From Exobacillus caeni (GTDB lineage: Bacteria; Bacillota; Bacilli; Bacillales; Guptibacillaceae), in the NCBI RefSeq assembly GCF_005747095.1, contig NZ_SWLG01000001.1, positions 310,001 through 374,000 of the forward strand: 64,000 nt of DNA, written 5' to 3'. Under the pieces are notes generated by a model, which searched no databases, was not told where the DNA came from, and saw only the letters and a list, made by a program, of their open reading frames with translations. Every line of letters starts with the position of its first letter. The stretch's first letter is position 1. Below are positions 53,056 through 62,258 of this stretch, piece by piece. The position numbers and the translations under genes are program-made.

Positions 53056-53856
53056 ATGGACGTTAAAACATTGAAAAAGATGCTTGAAAGCAAACTGGGC
53101 CGTCCATCATGGACGTTAGCTTATGACAAAGAAAAAGAACAGATGCGCATTGAAGATAAAGAGACGAAAAAGGGAATAACGCTTTCTCTATCCGGACTCG
53201 CTGCAAAGTATGGAGAACGTAAAGATTCTTTGCTTGAAGAAGTTGTGCATCATGTAGAAGAAACGATGCAGGTCATGCATGAAGACCATCAATTGGTAGG
53301 CAAAGAAAGCCAGATCTATCCTGTGATCAGATCCACCTCTTTTCCTGAAGAATCAAAGGAAGGGACCCCTCTTATCTTCGAAGAACATACGGCAGAAACA
53401 AGAATTTATTTTGCCCTTGATCTTGGTGATTCTTACCGTTTAATTGATAAGGACTTGCTTGAAAGGGAGAATTGGACAAGAACAAGGCTGAAAGAAATGG
53501 CACTGTTTAATCTTCGTTCTTTAAAAGTAAAATTAAAAGAAGATACTGTCGCCGGAAATACATTTTATTTTTTAAATACGAATGATGGATATGATGCAAG
53601 TCGGATCTTAAATCAGTCACTGATCGAAAAAATGGCTGATGAAGCAAGAGGACAGCTGGCAGTTGCAGTTCCCCATCAGGACGTACTTATTTTTGGTGAT
53701 ATAAGAAACGACCAGGGATTTGATATCCTTGCGCAAATGACCATGCATTTTTTTACAAATGGACTAGTTCCGATAACTGCTCTTCCGTTCCTTTTTGAAA
53801 ATAATAAACTAGAACCAGTCTTTATCATGGCAAAAAATAAACCTACAAAAGAATAG
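53056..53856 (+). CDS. ytpQ: YtpQ family protein (DUF1444/UPF0354)
   Basis: A 266-aa soluble protein of the DUF1444 family, conserved in Bacilli and always near ytpP and ytpR. LIFEEHTAETRIYFALDLG (core AETRIYFALDLG) and PHQDVLIFGDI are recognisable blocks. The ATG at 53056, after AAAGGGTGG, is preferred over the TTG/GTG four codons earlier. It is followed by ytpR after 16 nt, so they are co-transcribed. Function unknown. Confidence 0.9.
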   Translation: MDVKTLKKMLESKLGRPSWTLAYDKEKEQMRIEDKETKKGITLSLSGLAAKYGERKDSLLEEVVHHVEETMQVMHEDHQLVGKESQIYPVIRSTSFPEESKEGTPLIFEEHTAETRIYFALDLGDSYRLIDKDLLERENWTRTRLKEMALFNLRSLKVKLKEDTVAGNTFYFLNTNDGYDASRILNQSLIEKMADEARGQLAVAVPHQDVLIFGDIRNDQGFDILAQMTMHFFTNGLVPITALPFLFENNKLEPVFIMAKNKPTKE

Positions 53857-53872
53857 AAAGGAAGTATTAGAG

Positions 53873-54481
53873 ATGAACGTATTTTATAATAAAGAGGGTA
53901 TAGGTGATACATTAATTGTTTCATTAAAACCTGTTGATATGGAGAACCGTGCCGTGGAACGGAAAGGAAACGTTGCAAGGATCTTCGATAAATCGAATGA
54001 TAATACTTCCGGTTATAATATTTTTGGGTTCTCCTCTATTCAAGAGATTGATGCAAACGGCCAGGTTGAATTAAATGAATCACTTGTGGAAACGATCAAC
54101 AGTGCTTTAGATAATAGCGGTTTTGAAGGCAACCTTGAATTTGATGCTTCTCCGAAGTTTGTGGTCGGTTTTGTAGAATCGAAAGAAAAGCATCCCAACG
54201 CTGACAAACTAAACATATGCAAAGTTGATGTTGGTTCGGAAACATTACAGATTGTTTGTGGAGCTCCTAATGTCGAACAGGGGCAAAAAGTGGTAGTAGC
54301 AAAAGTTGGCGCAGTCATGCCGGGGGGAATGCTGATTAAAGAAGCAAACCTGAGAGGAATAGATTCTTTTGGCATGATTTGCTCAGCGAAAGAACTTGCA
54401 CTTCCGGATGCTCCAACAGAGAAAGGAATCCTTATCTTGCCGGATGATTACCAAACAGGAAACGAGTTTAAAGGCCGCTAG
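53873..54481 (+). CDS. ytpR: tRNA-binding-domain protein YtpR
   Basis: A 202-aa protein with an N-terminal DUF4479-like region (about 1-90) and a C-terminal EMAP/tRNA-binding OB-fold (KHPNADKLNICKVDVG, IVCGAPNVEQGQKV, GMLIKEANLRGIDSFGMICS in part). The OB-fold is like the N-terminus of phenylalanyl-tRNA synthetase beta (PheT). It may guide or chaperone tRNA, but this is unproven. AAAGGAAG precedes the ATG. Confidence 0.92.
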   Translation: MNVFYNKEGIGDTLIVSLKPVDMENRAVERKGNVARIFDKSNDNTSGYNIFGFSSIQEIDANGQVELNESLVETINSALDNSGFEGNLEFDASPKFVVGFVESKEKHPNADKLNICKVDVGSETLQIVCGAPNVEQGQKVVVAKVGAVMPGGMLIKEANLRGIDSFGMICSAKELALPDAPTEKGILILPDDYQTGNEFKGR

Positions 54482-54505
54482 ATTATTCTAGTGGTTTTCT
54501 TTTGG

Positions 54506-54790
54506 CTCTTTTCGCATTTTTTGTTGCTTTATAAGCTTCACATTAGAGAAAAACTGCGATGCAATTGCAGCATTGATTTCCACTCCGGGCAGTTCGAGTT
54601 TCGCGGGCAACGCTTCAGCAGCGGACATACTACGATGGAAATGTGAATACATTTTCGAGGAGTCGCCTGCTCTCTGATCCAATCCATTGGAGTTTTTTAA
54701 AGATGTGGAACGTCAAAGCACAGCTCAGCACGAGCCCGCGGAAAGCGTTGTGTAATTCCGCAGCGGTCAGAAGTAACTTGCGTCGAACTT
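54506..54790 (+). repeat. Interspersed repeat family B, copy 2, with inverted core
   Basis: The left part (54511-54605) matches 23580-23680 closely, including ATAAGCTTCACATTAGAG and GCAATTGCAGCATTGATTTC. Further on, GCCCGCGGAAAGCG (54733-54747) is the reverse complement of the CGCTTTCCGCGGGC core, so the element holds the core in both orientations. No open frame is supported within it. Confidence 0.7.
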
Positions 54791-55146
54791 TATCCCTTTT
54801 GTTTAAAAACAACACTCTTTTAAAAAGAGCCATTCTTTTTATCAGGTTGTCATCGTTTTTTGTTCAGGTAATGCTTCACATTAATCGGTTTTATTTTTCT
54901 TAAGACGGGAATAGAAAAGGTTGGTAATATTACTATTTGTATTCAAACTAGTAGGAAAGAATCGTTTTTATATGAAGCTGCTATAAAAACGGCAGGTTAT
55001 TTTAATAAACAGCGAATAATTTGTATAAAGCTCTTATCTTAAGGTGTTTTTTTCGGTAAAATAAGAAGAATACAATGTTAATATTTTCAATTGTTTCTAT
55101 TATATAGTTCATTTATAGAAGACTGCTCAGAAAAGGTGATTCGGAA
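54791..55146. other. Gene-free region upstream of sftA
   Basis: AT-rich leader with no convincing frame. An AT-rich block with TATTATATAG lies about 50 nt before the sftA start and may hold the promoter, but no clear hexamer pair could be set. Shine-Dalgarno AAAAGGTGATT precedes the ATG. Confidence 0.4.
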
Positions 55147-57792
55147 ATGAGTAACTGGTTAAAAAAATTTATTAGTAACCTATTTTATGAAGAAATTGAT
55201 GATGATATAGAAGAGTACGATGAAAAGGAAACAAAAGAAACCCCAAAGAAAGATGAAACCAGATCAAAAGAAAGAACTTACGACATAAAAACAAGAAAAA
55301 ATGCAGGGAGAATGCCACAAAAGAAAGGCACAGGAAGAATCGAAGAAGGAAAGAGGAAGGCCGATGCAAAAGTCATACATCAGTATCCTCAGAATGGGAA
55401 CTTCCGTTTCCCTCTAATCCCGGACCAGCAGCAAGAAGGTTTAAAACTAGAGAAAGAGCATCCCCGGCGCAATCAAAGAGAAGATCGAGTTCCCGGGAGA
55501 AAAGAGCAAAGAGAAGAAAAGAAAGTACAAAAGGCTACCAGGGTTAATAAGGAAAGTAACACTAGTTCCGGACCGGTCGAAAAGAAAAAATTTGCAGGGG
55601 AAAATTTCAAACCATCTGAAATCCCTTCACCAATCTATGGATTCGGGAAACGGCCGGTACGCCAGTTAACGTCTGATCCGGAAAGATTGCAACAAGACAC
55701 TGTTTATAACTATACTCCTTTACCTGAAAGTAAAGCTCTAAAAAAGCTACTGGAGGAAGAAGTGATTCCTCAGGTAGATGACAGCAAAGCGGAACATGTA
55801 TTTGATTCTGCGCAAGAAGATCATCCTGTAGAGCAAATAGCTACAGCAAACGATATGTTGATGGATGAAGAGGTCGTTATTACCCCTATGGATGATGTTG
55901 ATCTAGAAGAAGTGAACCAATCAGAAGGTGAAAATGAGCTACAGACAATCGTTGAAAAAACAGATACATCCCCTGATGAAAAACATGAACTAAACTTACA
56001 TACGATAGAGCATCAGACAAAGGATACCAAAACAGACACTCCTTTAAACATTGATGAAAATGTTACTGAACAAAAAGTGGAATACCATGAAGAAGTTGAG
56101 GAGACTGTCGTTTCTGAGAAACAGGAGCCTGCACCTGTTTCTAAACAAGATGAAAATGCCTCTGCCAACACGGAGGATAAACAGGGAACAAAGCAAAAAA
56201 CATCAAACGTTTTTCCAATAGGTGAAAAACAAAAGAATGAATCTGCATCAAAAAAGAAGGTGGAACCAGGAGAATCTTCACATCAAAAACAGCCCAGTGT
56301 GCCGTATAATGTTATGATGCTGAACAGTGACCGAAGAAAGACAGGTATGGTCAAAAAGCCTGGAGCCTATCAGCTGCCTCCAATCCACTTGCTGGATGTA
56401 CCTGAAAAAGAAGAAGAAGACGATTCACAATGGCTTGAAGAACAAAAACAGCTGCTTGAATTAACTCTAAAAAACTTTAATGTACAGGCCACTGTTATTG
56501 GTGCGACCAAAGGTCCGACTGTTACCAGGTTTGAAGTGCAGCCCAAACCCGGGGTGAAAGTCAATAAGATCACCAATCTAACGGATGACATTAAGCTAAG
56601 CCTTGCAGCAAAAGATATTCGAATGGAGGCGCCGATTCCAGGAAAAAATGCAATCGGAATCGAAGTCCCAAACAAAGTCAGCAAATCTGTTTATTTTCGG
56701 GAAATCGTTAGAAGTTCCCAATTCCAGAAAGACGACTCTCCTTTAACGGTAGCACTTGGACTTGATATCGCAGGAGAAGCGAGAGTGACCGATATCCAGA
56801 AAATGCCCCACGGATTGATTGCAGGAGCGACCGGATCGGGAAAAAGCGTATGCATCAATTCAATCCTTGCAAGTATTTTATTAAGGACAAATCCAGAGGA
56901 AGTTAGACTGTTATTGATCGATCCGAAAATGGTTGAACTTGCCCCTTATAACGGCCTTCCGCATCTTGTTACACCAGTCATTACTGATGTAAAAGAAGCA
57001 ACGACTGCATTGAAGTGGGCCGTACAAGAAATGGAAGACCGTTACGAAGCTTTTGCTGCAGCAGGTGTAAGGGATATCAAACGGTTTAATGAAAGAGCTG
57101 TAAAGCATGGCCAGCCTGGCAAGAAAATGCCGTATATCGTTGTGGTGATAGACGAGCTGGCAGACCTGATGATGGTTTCCCCGCAGGATGTGGAGGATGC
57201 GATTTGTAGAATCGCACAAAAAGCACGTGCCTGTGGAATCCACCTGCTCGTAGCGACTCAGAGACCTTCTGTTGACGTTATTACCGGTTTGATTAAAGCA
57301 AATATTCCAACGAGAATTGCTTTTTCGGTTTCTTCACAGGTGGATTCAAGAACGATCCTTGATTCAAACGGAGCTGATAAATTGCTTGGAAAAGGAGACA
57401 TGCTTCTTTTGGAAAACGGCTCTTCAAAGCCAGTCAGGCTGCAGGGGAACTTTGTTTCAGATGATGAGATCGATAGAGTGACTGAGTTTGTGAAAAAGCA
57501 AAGAAAGCCTAACTACTTGATCGAGCGGGAAGACCTCGTGAAGAAACAGCAATATGATGACCAGGAAGATGAACTGTTTGAAGAGGCTTGCTTTTACGTT
57601 ATAGAACAGGGCCAGGCCTCTTCCTCCGCCCTTCAGAGAAGGTTCAGGATTGGCTTCAACCGGGCTGCCCGCCTCGTGGAGATGATGGAGGAGAGAGGGC
57701 TGATTTCTGAAGCGATGGGAAGCAAACCCCGGAATGTTTTACTATCAAAACAGGAATTTGAAGAACTGTTTATAAATGATATGCATGCTTAG
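55147..57792 (+). CDS. sftA: Septum-associated DNA translocase SftA (FtsK/SpoIIIE family)
   Basis: An 881-aa soluble FtsK-type motor that clears DNA from the closing septum. No membrane helices are present, unlike SpoIIIE. A charged, low-complexity linker covers about residues 20-420. The alpha/beta motor follows, with Walker A GATGSGKS at 560-567, Walker B-type VVIDELADLMM and ATQRPSVDVITG. The C-terminal gamma winged-helix domain (ASSSALQRRFRIGFNRAARL, about 820-875) reads DNA polarity. It is ytpS in B. subtilis. A terminator overlaps its stop. Confidence 0.95.
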   Translation: MSNWLKKFISNLFYEEIDDDIEEYDEKETKETPKKDETRSKERTYDIKTRKNAGRMPQKKGTGRIEEGKRKADAKVIHQYPQNGNFRFPLIPDQQQEGLKLEKEHPRRNQREDRVPGRKEQREEKKVQKATRVNKESNTSSGPVEKKKFAGENFKPSEIPSPIYGFGKRPVRQLTSDPERLQQDTVYNYTPLPESKALKKLLEEEVIPQVDDSKAEHVFDSAQEDHPVEQIATANDMLMDEEVVITPMDDVDLEEVNQSEGENELQTIVEKTDTSPDEKHELNLHTIEHQTKDTKTDTPLNIDENVTEQKVEYHEEVEETVVSEKQEPAPVSKQDENASANTEDKQGTKQKTSNVFPIGEKQKNESASKKKVEPGESSHQKQPSVPYNVMMLNSDRRKTGMVKKPGAYQLPPIHLLDVPEKEEEDDSQWLEEQKQLLELTLKNFNVQATVIGATKGPTVTRFEVQPKPGVKVNKITNLTDDIKLSLAAKDIRMEAPIPGKNAIGIEVPNKVSKSVYFREIVRSSQFQKDDSPLTVALGLDIAGEARVTDIQKMPHGLIAGATGSGKSVCINSILASILLRTNPEEVRLLLIDPKMVELAPYNGLPHLVTPVITDVKEATTALKWAVQEMEDRYEAFAAAGVRDIKRFNERAVKHGQPGKKMPYIVVVIDELADLMMVSPQDVEDAICRIAQKARACGIHLLVATQRPSVDVITGLIKANIPTRIAFSVSSQVDSRTILDSNGADKLLGKGDMLLLENGSSKPVRLQGNFVSDDEIDRVTEFVKKQRKPNYLIEREDLVKKQQYDDQEDELFEEACFYVIEQGQASSSALQRRFRIGFNRAARLVEMMEERGLISEAMGSKPRNVLLSKQEFEELFINDMHA

Positions 57793-57809
57793 TGCATATC
57801 ATTTTTTTG
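57775..57809 (+). terminator. sftA terminator overlapping its stop codon
   Basis: AAATGATATGCA and TGCATATCATTT pair around 7 nt that include the stop codon, then a T-run. Confidence 0.88.
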
Positions 57810-57899
57810 TTAACTTAGTTTCATACTGCAGTCGATCTGCCGTTCTGTGCTAAATCTAGTTACGAAAACTACTAATCCTCTACAGGTCATTTTTGTCAC

Positions 57900-57928
57900 T
57901 TGTTTTATATGACAGGGTTTTATATGAT
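57900..57928 (+). promoter_or_regulatory. Sigma-A promoter of the nicotinate phosphoribosyltransferase gene
   Basis: TTGTTT (57900-57905), 17-nt spacer and TATGAT (57923-57928), about 84 nt before the start. A short direct repeat TTTTATATGA occurs twice in and next to the spacer (57903-57912 and 57918-57927). Confidence 0.65.
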
Positions 57929-58011
57929 AGGTAATGTGTTAAACAGCGTAAAGTAAAGGTAGAAAGAGAAACAGCGCCTTTTGGCTACCACTGAGTTAAG
58001 GAGCAACATAC

Positions 58012-59109
58012 ATGAAAGAGATTGAGCTTAAAATGCAGGGGCAAATAAAACGATTAACAAATAAAACGTTCAAGTTTGATGAGCGCGTTGCTGAAGGATG
58101 GTTTTCAGCAGTATATTTTTTGAAAACATGTGAGATTGTCGAGGAGTTTAATCCTGATAACGTTGTTACTATGCAGTTTTTTCAAAAAAACAACGCAGTA
58201 CTATGTGGCACTGATGAGGCGATCGCTCTTCTTAAGACGTTTGCCAGGGATCCTGAAGGACTTGAGATCTATTCATTGAAAGACGGAGATAAGATCTCTC
58301 CTTATGAAACAGTGATGACAATAACTGGACCATACCAGAACTTTGGTTTTCTTGAAGGGATCATCGATGGAATACTTGGTAGAAGAACTTCTGTTGCTAC
58401 AAACGTGTATAACGTCGTAAAAGCAGCCAGAACATCAGGTATTCAAAAGCCTGTTATTTTTATGGGAGACCGTGACGATCATTTTACCCAGCAATCTGGC
58501 GATGGATATGCTGCATATATTGGAGGTTCTACCGCACAGGCGACGCATGCGATGAACGAGTGGTGGGGAAAACGAGGAATGGGTACGATGCCCCATGCCT
58601 TGATCCAGTTGTTCAGAGGGGACGTTGTAGCAGCTTCTAAAGCGTACCATGAAAAGTATCCAGAAGATGATTTAATCGCACTGGTAGACTTTAATAATGA
58701 TGTCATTAATGATGCGTTAAGCGTTGCAAAAGAGTTTGGAGATACATTGAAGGGAGTGCGGGTCGATACTTCAAGAACAATGGTGGACCAATACTTTTGG
58801 CGCAACCCGGATCTGCTTGGTAGCTTTGATCCGCGCGGGGTTAACAGCGAGTTGATATTTGCTTTGCGGAAAGCACTTGATGAAAATGGGTACAAGCACG
58901 TAAAGATAGTTGCAAGCGGAGGATTTAATGAAGATCGGATTACAGAATTTGAAAACCAGAATGTTCCGGTCGATATCTATGGTGTTGGAAGCAGTTTATT
59001 AAAAATAAATATCGGATTTACTGGAGATAATGTTTACTTAAACGACGAGCCAGTTGCGAAAGCCGGACGGAAATATCGTCCGAATCCGCGACTTGAAAAA
59101 GTAGAATAG
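58012..59109 (+). CDS. pncB: Nicotinate phosphoribosyltransferase
   Basis: Converts nicotinate and phosphoribosyl pyrophosphate to nicotinate mononucleotide in NAD salvage. At 365 aa it is the short form found in archaea and some Firmicutes, not the roughly 490-aa PncB of B. subtilis. RRTSVATNVYNVVKAA, GDRDDHFTQQSGDGYAAY (core FMGDRDDHFTQQSGDGY) and the phosphate-binding FDPRGVNSELIF and IVASGGFNEDRI mark it. Shine-Dalgarno AAGGAG precedes the ATG. It is followed by an unknown gene after 37 nt. Confidence 0.9.
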   Translation: MKEIELKMQGQIKRLTNKTFKFDERVAEGWFSAVYFLKTCEIVEEFNPDNVVTMQFFQKNNAVLCGTDEAIALLKTFARDPEGLEIYSLKDGDKISPYETVMTITGPYQNFGFLEGIIDGILGRRTSVATNVYNVVKAARTSGIQKPVIFMGDRDDHFTQQSGDGYAAYIGGSTAQATHAMNEWWGKRGMGTMPHALIQLFRGDVVAASKAYHEKYPEDDLIALVDFNNDVINDALSVAKEFGDTLKGVRVDTSRTMVDQYFWRNPDLLGSFDPRGVNSELIFALRKALDENGYKHVKIVASGGFNEDRITEFENQNVPVDIYGVGSSLLKINIGFTGDNVYLNDEPVAKAGRKYRPNPRLEKVE

Positions 59110-59146
59110 ATTCATGATACTTTGAAAGCTGGTGGAGGTGACCGGT

Positions 59147-59812
59147 TTGGAGCAGCAAGATATTATAGACATCGAAAGTTTGCGCAGACAAAAACAAAGA
59201 GCTTTCGATAGTGCTCTCGAATCCCTTTACTCGCATTATTTTAGTTACTTAGAAAGAAATGCTAACATCAGAGAAAAAGTTAGAGCGAAGCATATTTTTA
59301 AAAGTGCGGTCGGGATTAAGGAAGAAGAGTTTGATAAAGAACTAGATGAACACTTTAATCATTGGTTTGCTTTCGATTACCGCAATATTCAGGGCACCAA
59401 CATGTTTGATCTTTTCTTTAAACAAAAGAAAAATACACTTACTCAGCCAATGCTGGTTTTAAGCGCGTTGCTGATGGCGACGGTACTGGAACCTTTTAAA
59501 GTAAAAGAAAAGAAGTCATCAAGGGAAATAAAAGTCAAAAGCCTGATTACAGAGCAAGTGGAGACGATCGATTCTTTTTGTTATTCATTTAAGAACATCC
59601 AGAGAGACCAAATTGTTTTGTTACGAAAAATAAAATCCGGATTTCGATATGTAACGCTGAGTCCTCCTGTAGGTATTACCGAAGAAAAAAATCCTGATTT
59701 AGAAAGAATCATACAACAAGAATATGGTTCTTTTAAAGAACAGTATCCAACCGCAACTGCAGTAGGTTTTCTAAAATCAAATACGTTGAAATTTCTTTCT
59801 CAAGTATTCTGA
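59147..59812 (+). CDS. Conserved hypothetical protein, possible partner of NAPRT
   Basis: A 221-aa soluble protein. The central stretch (DEHFNHWFAFDYRNIQGTNMF in part, core FNHWFAFDYRNIQG) resembles a WF-x-F-DY motif seen in some SEC-C-containing Bacillus proteins, but no SEC-C cysteine cluster is present. GGTGGAGGTGA precedes the TTG at 59147, preferred to the earlier frame start at 59132. It is 37 nt after the NAPRT gene and closed by a terminator, so the two form an operon. I do not recognise a named family. Confidence 0.78.
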   Translation: MEQQDIIDIESLRRQKQRAFDSALESLYSHYFSYLERNANIREKVRAKHIFKSAVGIKEEEFDKELDEHFNHWFAFDYRNIQGTNMFDLFFKQKKNTLTQPMLVLSALLMATVLEPFKVKEKKSSREIKVKSLITEQVETIDSFCYSFKNIQRDQIVLLRKIKSGFRYVTLSPPVGITEEKNPDLERIIQQEYGSFKEQYPTATAVGFLKSNTLKFLSQVF

Positions 59813-59833
59813 CAGGGCCATCTGTCAGTTTTT
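59809..59833 (+). terminator. Terminator of the NAPRT operon
   Basis: CTGACAG (59809-59815) and CTGTCAG (59822-59828) pair around 6 nt, then TTTTTC. The stem overlaps the stop codon. Confidence 0.88.
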
Positions 59834-60160
59834 CTTTCTTTTAATAAGGGAAAGACTGATATTGCAAAAATAAATCTGTGGTACAATTTGGATAGAATAG
59901 CAAAAAAATCACATATTAGAAATAAGACTTTCGTTTTTACGGTGCTGGATTTGAAGGTTTAGCTGTCCTTATGCAAAAATCAAAATGAAGCAAGTATAAG
60001 TTCTTTATAGAGTGATTTCAGGATTTTTGCTATAATGGATGAATGAGTGATTTTGGATTCGGGTTTAAAAATGAGCACCGAAGAGAATTTATCATATAAT
60101 GAGGTAAGAATAGGCTAAACATCGTATAGAACATAGAAATGAAACGTGGAGGTTCATCTT
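59834..60160. other. Gene-free leader region upstream of murC
   Basis: No frame is supported. TGCTATAAT at 60028-60036 is an extended -10 promoter motif, giving a leader of about 115 nt to murC. Nothing else nameable is seen. Confidence 0.55.
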
Positions 60161-61465
60161 ATGACAACATACCATTTTGTGGGGATAAAAGGTTCTGGAA
60201 TGAGCGCGCTTGCGTTAATCCTTCATGACATGGATTATAACGTTCAGGGGTCAGATGTTGAAAAACGTTTTTTTACACAAGAAGCGCTTGAAAACAGAAG
60301 GATATCCATTTTCCCTTTTGATAAAAAGAACATCAACGAAAATCAAGTAGTTATCGCGGGAAATGCATTCAACGATGACAATGAAGAAATAGCATACGCA
60401 AGAGAAATAGGAGTCCCGGTCTATCGATACCATGAATTTTTGGGAAACTTTATTCAAAACTTTACTAGTATTGCTGTAACCGGTTCACACGGAAAAACAT
60501 CAACCACAGGTCTTCTTGCGCACGTGCTAAGTGAAGCAGAACCAACTTCATTTTTAATTGGGGATGGTTCAGGTAAAGGAGAGAAAGGAAGCGAGTATTT
60601 CGTTTTTGAAGCGTGTGAATACCGCAGGCATTTCCTTGCATACAAGCCTGACTATGCGATCATGACGAATATTGATTTTGACCACCCTGATTACTTTAAA
60701 GATGTCGATGATGTTTTTTCGGCCTTTCAGGACATGGCAATGTTAGTGAAAAAAGGAATAATAGCCTATGGGGATGACCCTTACTTACAAAAGATCCAGG
60801 CAAATGTGCCTGTCGTATTTTACGGTCTTGATGACCAAAATGATTTTCAAGCTGCTAATATTAAGAAGGAAACGACTGGAACAACATTTGACGTATATGT
60901 AAGAAATACTTTTTATCGCACTTTTACTATTCCATCTTATGGACTGCATAACGTATTAAATGCTCTTTCAGTTGTAGCCCTTTGCCACTACGAAAATATT
61001 CCTGGGGAGATCATTGAAGAACATCTGGCTTCTTTTAATGGTGTAAAGCGGCGTTTTTCTGAAAAAACATTCGGTAGCCAGGTGTTGATTGATGATTATG
61101 CACACCATCCAACAGAAATCAAAGCAACCATTGAGGCTGCACAACAAAAGTATCCTGAACGGGAAGTGGTCGCGATTTTTCAGCCGCATACTTTCACAAG
61201 AACGAAGACATTCCTTGATGAGTTTGCAGAAAGCTTGAGGGAAGCGGATTCCGTATACTTATGTGATATCTTTGGTTCTGCAAGAGAAGCAGACGGGGCA
61301 CTGAAGATCGATGATTTAATCAGCAAAATACCAAATGCAAAACTGATCACAGAGGATGCGATCAATGTGCTTGCCAAGCATTCAAAAGGCGTTCTCCTAT
61401 TCATGGGAGCGGGTGATATACAGAAATTCCAGCAAGCGTATGAACAGCAAAAAAGCGTTTCATGA
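60161..61465 (+). CDS. murC: UDP-N-acetylmuramate--L-alanine ligase
   Basis: Adds L-alanine to UDP-MurNAc, the first peptide step of peptidoglycan synthesis in the cytosol. The 434-aa Mur ligase begins [19 protein letters not shown] (nucleotide fold), with the ATP-binding [17 protein letters not shown] (core [10 protein letters not shown]) and the C-terminal [17 protein letters not shown] (core [12 protein letters not shown]). GTGGAGG lies before the ATG at 60161, preferred to the frame start at 60146. It stands just upstream of ytxGHJ as in B. subtilis. Confidence 0.97.
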   Translation: MTTYHFVGIKGSGMSALALILHDMDYNVQGSDVEKRFFTQEALENRRISIFPFDKKNINENQVVIAGNAFNDDNEEIAYAREIGVPVYRYHEFLGNFIQNFTSIAVTGSHGKTSTTGLLAHVLSEAEPTSFLIGDGSGKGEKGSEYFVFEACEYRRHFLAYKPDYAIMTNIDFDHPDYFKDVDDVFSAFQDMAMLVKKGIIAYGDDPYLQKIQANVPVVFYGLDDQNDFQAANIKKETTGTTFDVYVRNTFYRTFTIPSYGLHNVLNALSVVALCHYENIPGEIIEEHLASFNGVKRRFSEKTFGSQVLIDDYAHHPTEIKATIEAAQQKYPEREVVAIFQPHTFTRTKTFLDEFAESLREADSVYLCDIFGSAREADGALKIDDLISKIPNAKLITEDAINVLAKHSKGVLLFMGAGDIQKFQQAYEQQKSVS

Positions 61466-61469
61466 AAAA

Positions 61470-61502
61470 GGAGGAATGGAGTCTTTCCATTCCTTCTTTT
61501 TT
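61470..61502 (+). terminator. murC terminator
   Basis: AAGGAGGAATGGA and TCCATTCCTTCTT pair around 5 nt, then a T-run, right after the stop codon. Confidence 0.88.
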
Positions 61503-61521
61503 GCCATATAGGAAGGTACCA

Positions 61522-61570
61522 CTTCTTAGCAAAGGAGAATGCTGAACGTCGTTGAAAAGTTAAAGTTTTC
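61522..61570 (+). repeat. Interspersed repeat family A, partial copy 3
   Basis: TTAGCAAAGGAGAATGCTGA and the following CGTTGAAAAGTTAAAG match the left half of the copy at 12610-12650. The right half is missing. Shortest and least certain copy. Confidence 0.45.
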
Positions 61571-61620
61571 TTTATATCCGTTATGTAATTGTGAAAGTTT
61601 TTAGAAAAGCACATTTTACA

Positions 61621-61650
61621 AAAGGAGTTTAAAGCAAATGTGTAGAATGA
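61621..61650 (+). promoter_or_regulatory. Sigma-H-type promoter of ytxGHJ
   Basis: AAAGGAGTT, a 12-nt spacer and GTAGAATGA fit the sigma-H consensus (RNAGGAWWW, RNNGAATWW) with one mismatch in each element. The ytxG start is about 150 nt downstream. Confidence 0.6.
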
Positions 61651-61751
61651 AATTAAGAGTGAATTTAATTTAGTAAAAAATACCTGTTGAGATTAGAAAA
61701 GTTTTCAATCAATGGATGAAAAGCATACTTGAGAGAAACACTAATTCATGG

Positions 61752-61776
61752 GTTTATTCAAGTTTTAACAGGGAAA
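61752..61776 (+). promoter_or_regulatory. Sigma-B-type promoter of ytxGHJ
   Basis: GTTTAT (61752-61757), 13-nt spacer and GGGAAA (61771-61776) fit the sigma-B pattern GTTTAA/GGGWAW with one mismatch. It lies 28 nt before the ytxG start. In B. subtilis the same operon is controlled by sigma-B and sigma-H. Confidence 0.7.
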
Positions 61777-61804
61777 AGAAGTGTTATAAGGAGGTGTTCG
61801 CAAT

Positions 61805-62239
61805 TTGGAAATCATCTTGTATTTAAGCGTCGCTATTATTGCGGTGGCATTTGCAATTCTCGTCTATTTTGTTGCCCAAACACTCAACTCTTTGAGAGAC
61901 ACCCTTCAAAATACTGCACAGACGATGGATAGTTTAGAAAAGCAGTTAAATGGCATCACTGCCGAAACCACTGCCCTGCTACATAAAACCAATGTACTGG
62001 CTGAGGATGTCCAAAAGAAATCTGAAGCCCTAAACACCGTGTTTGATCAGGTTAAGGACGTTGGACAATCAGTCGGCAAAATGAATCAATCCATAAAAAA
62101 CATTACTGAAAAAGTTTCTGTTGAAGCAGAACGGCAATCCGACCAGGTGACCCGTGTTGTTCAATGGGGAAATGCGGCAATGCAACTATGGCAAAAGTGG
62201 CAGGTTAAGAAAAAAGCCACTGACCAATATATTGACTAA
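61805..62239 (+). CDS. ytxG: General stress protein YtxG (DUF948)
   Basis: A 144-aa protein with an N-terminal membrane helix (EIILYLSVAIIAVAFAILVY) and a long coiled-coil tail (TLQNTAQTMDSLEKQLNGI, SVGKMNQSIKNITEKVS). The start is TTG at 61805, 8 nt after AAGGAGGTG. It heads the ytxG-ytxH-ytxJ operon, a sigma-B/sigma-H general stress unit in B. subtilis. Its molecular role is unknown. Confidence 0.93.
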   Translation: MEIILYLSVAIIAVAFAILVYFVAQTLNSLRDTLQNTAQTMDSLEKQLNGITAETTALLHKTNVLAEDVQKKSEALNTVFDQVKDVGQSVGKMNQSIKNITEKVSVEAERQSDQVTRVVQWGNAAMQLWQKWQVKKKATDQYID

Positions 62240-62258
62240 ACTTAAGGAGGTAATTTAG

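Noticed and set aside
61729-61932. A 67-codon frame overlapping the start of ytxG.
   Set aside because: It overlaps ytxG in another frame, covers the sigma-B promoter, and lacks a ribosome-binding site.
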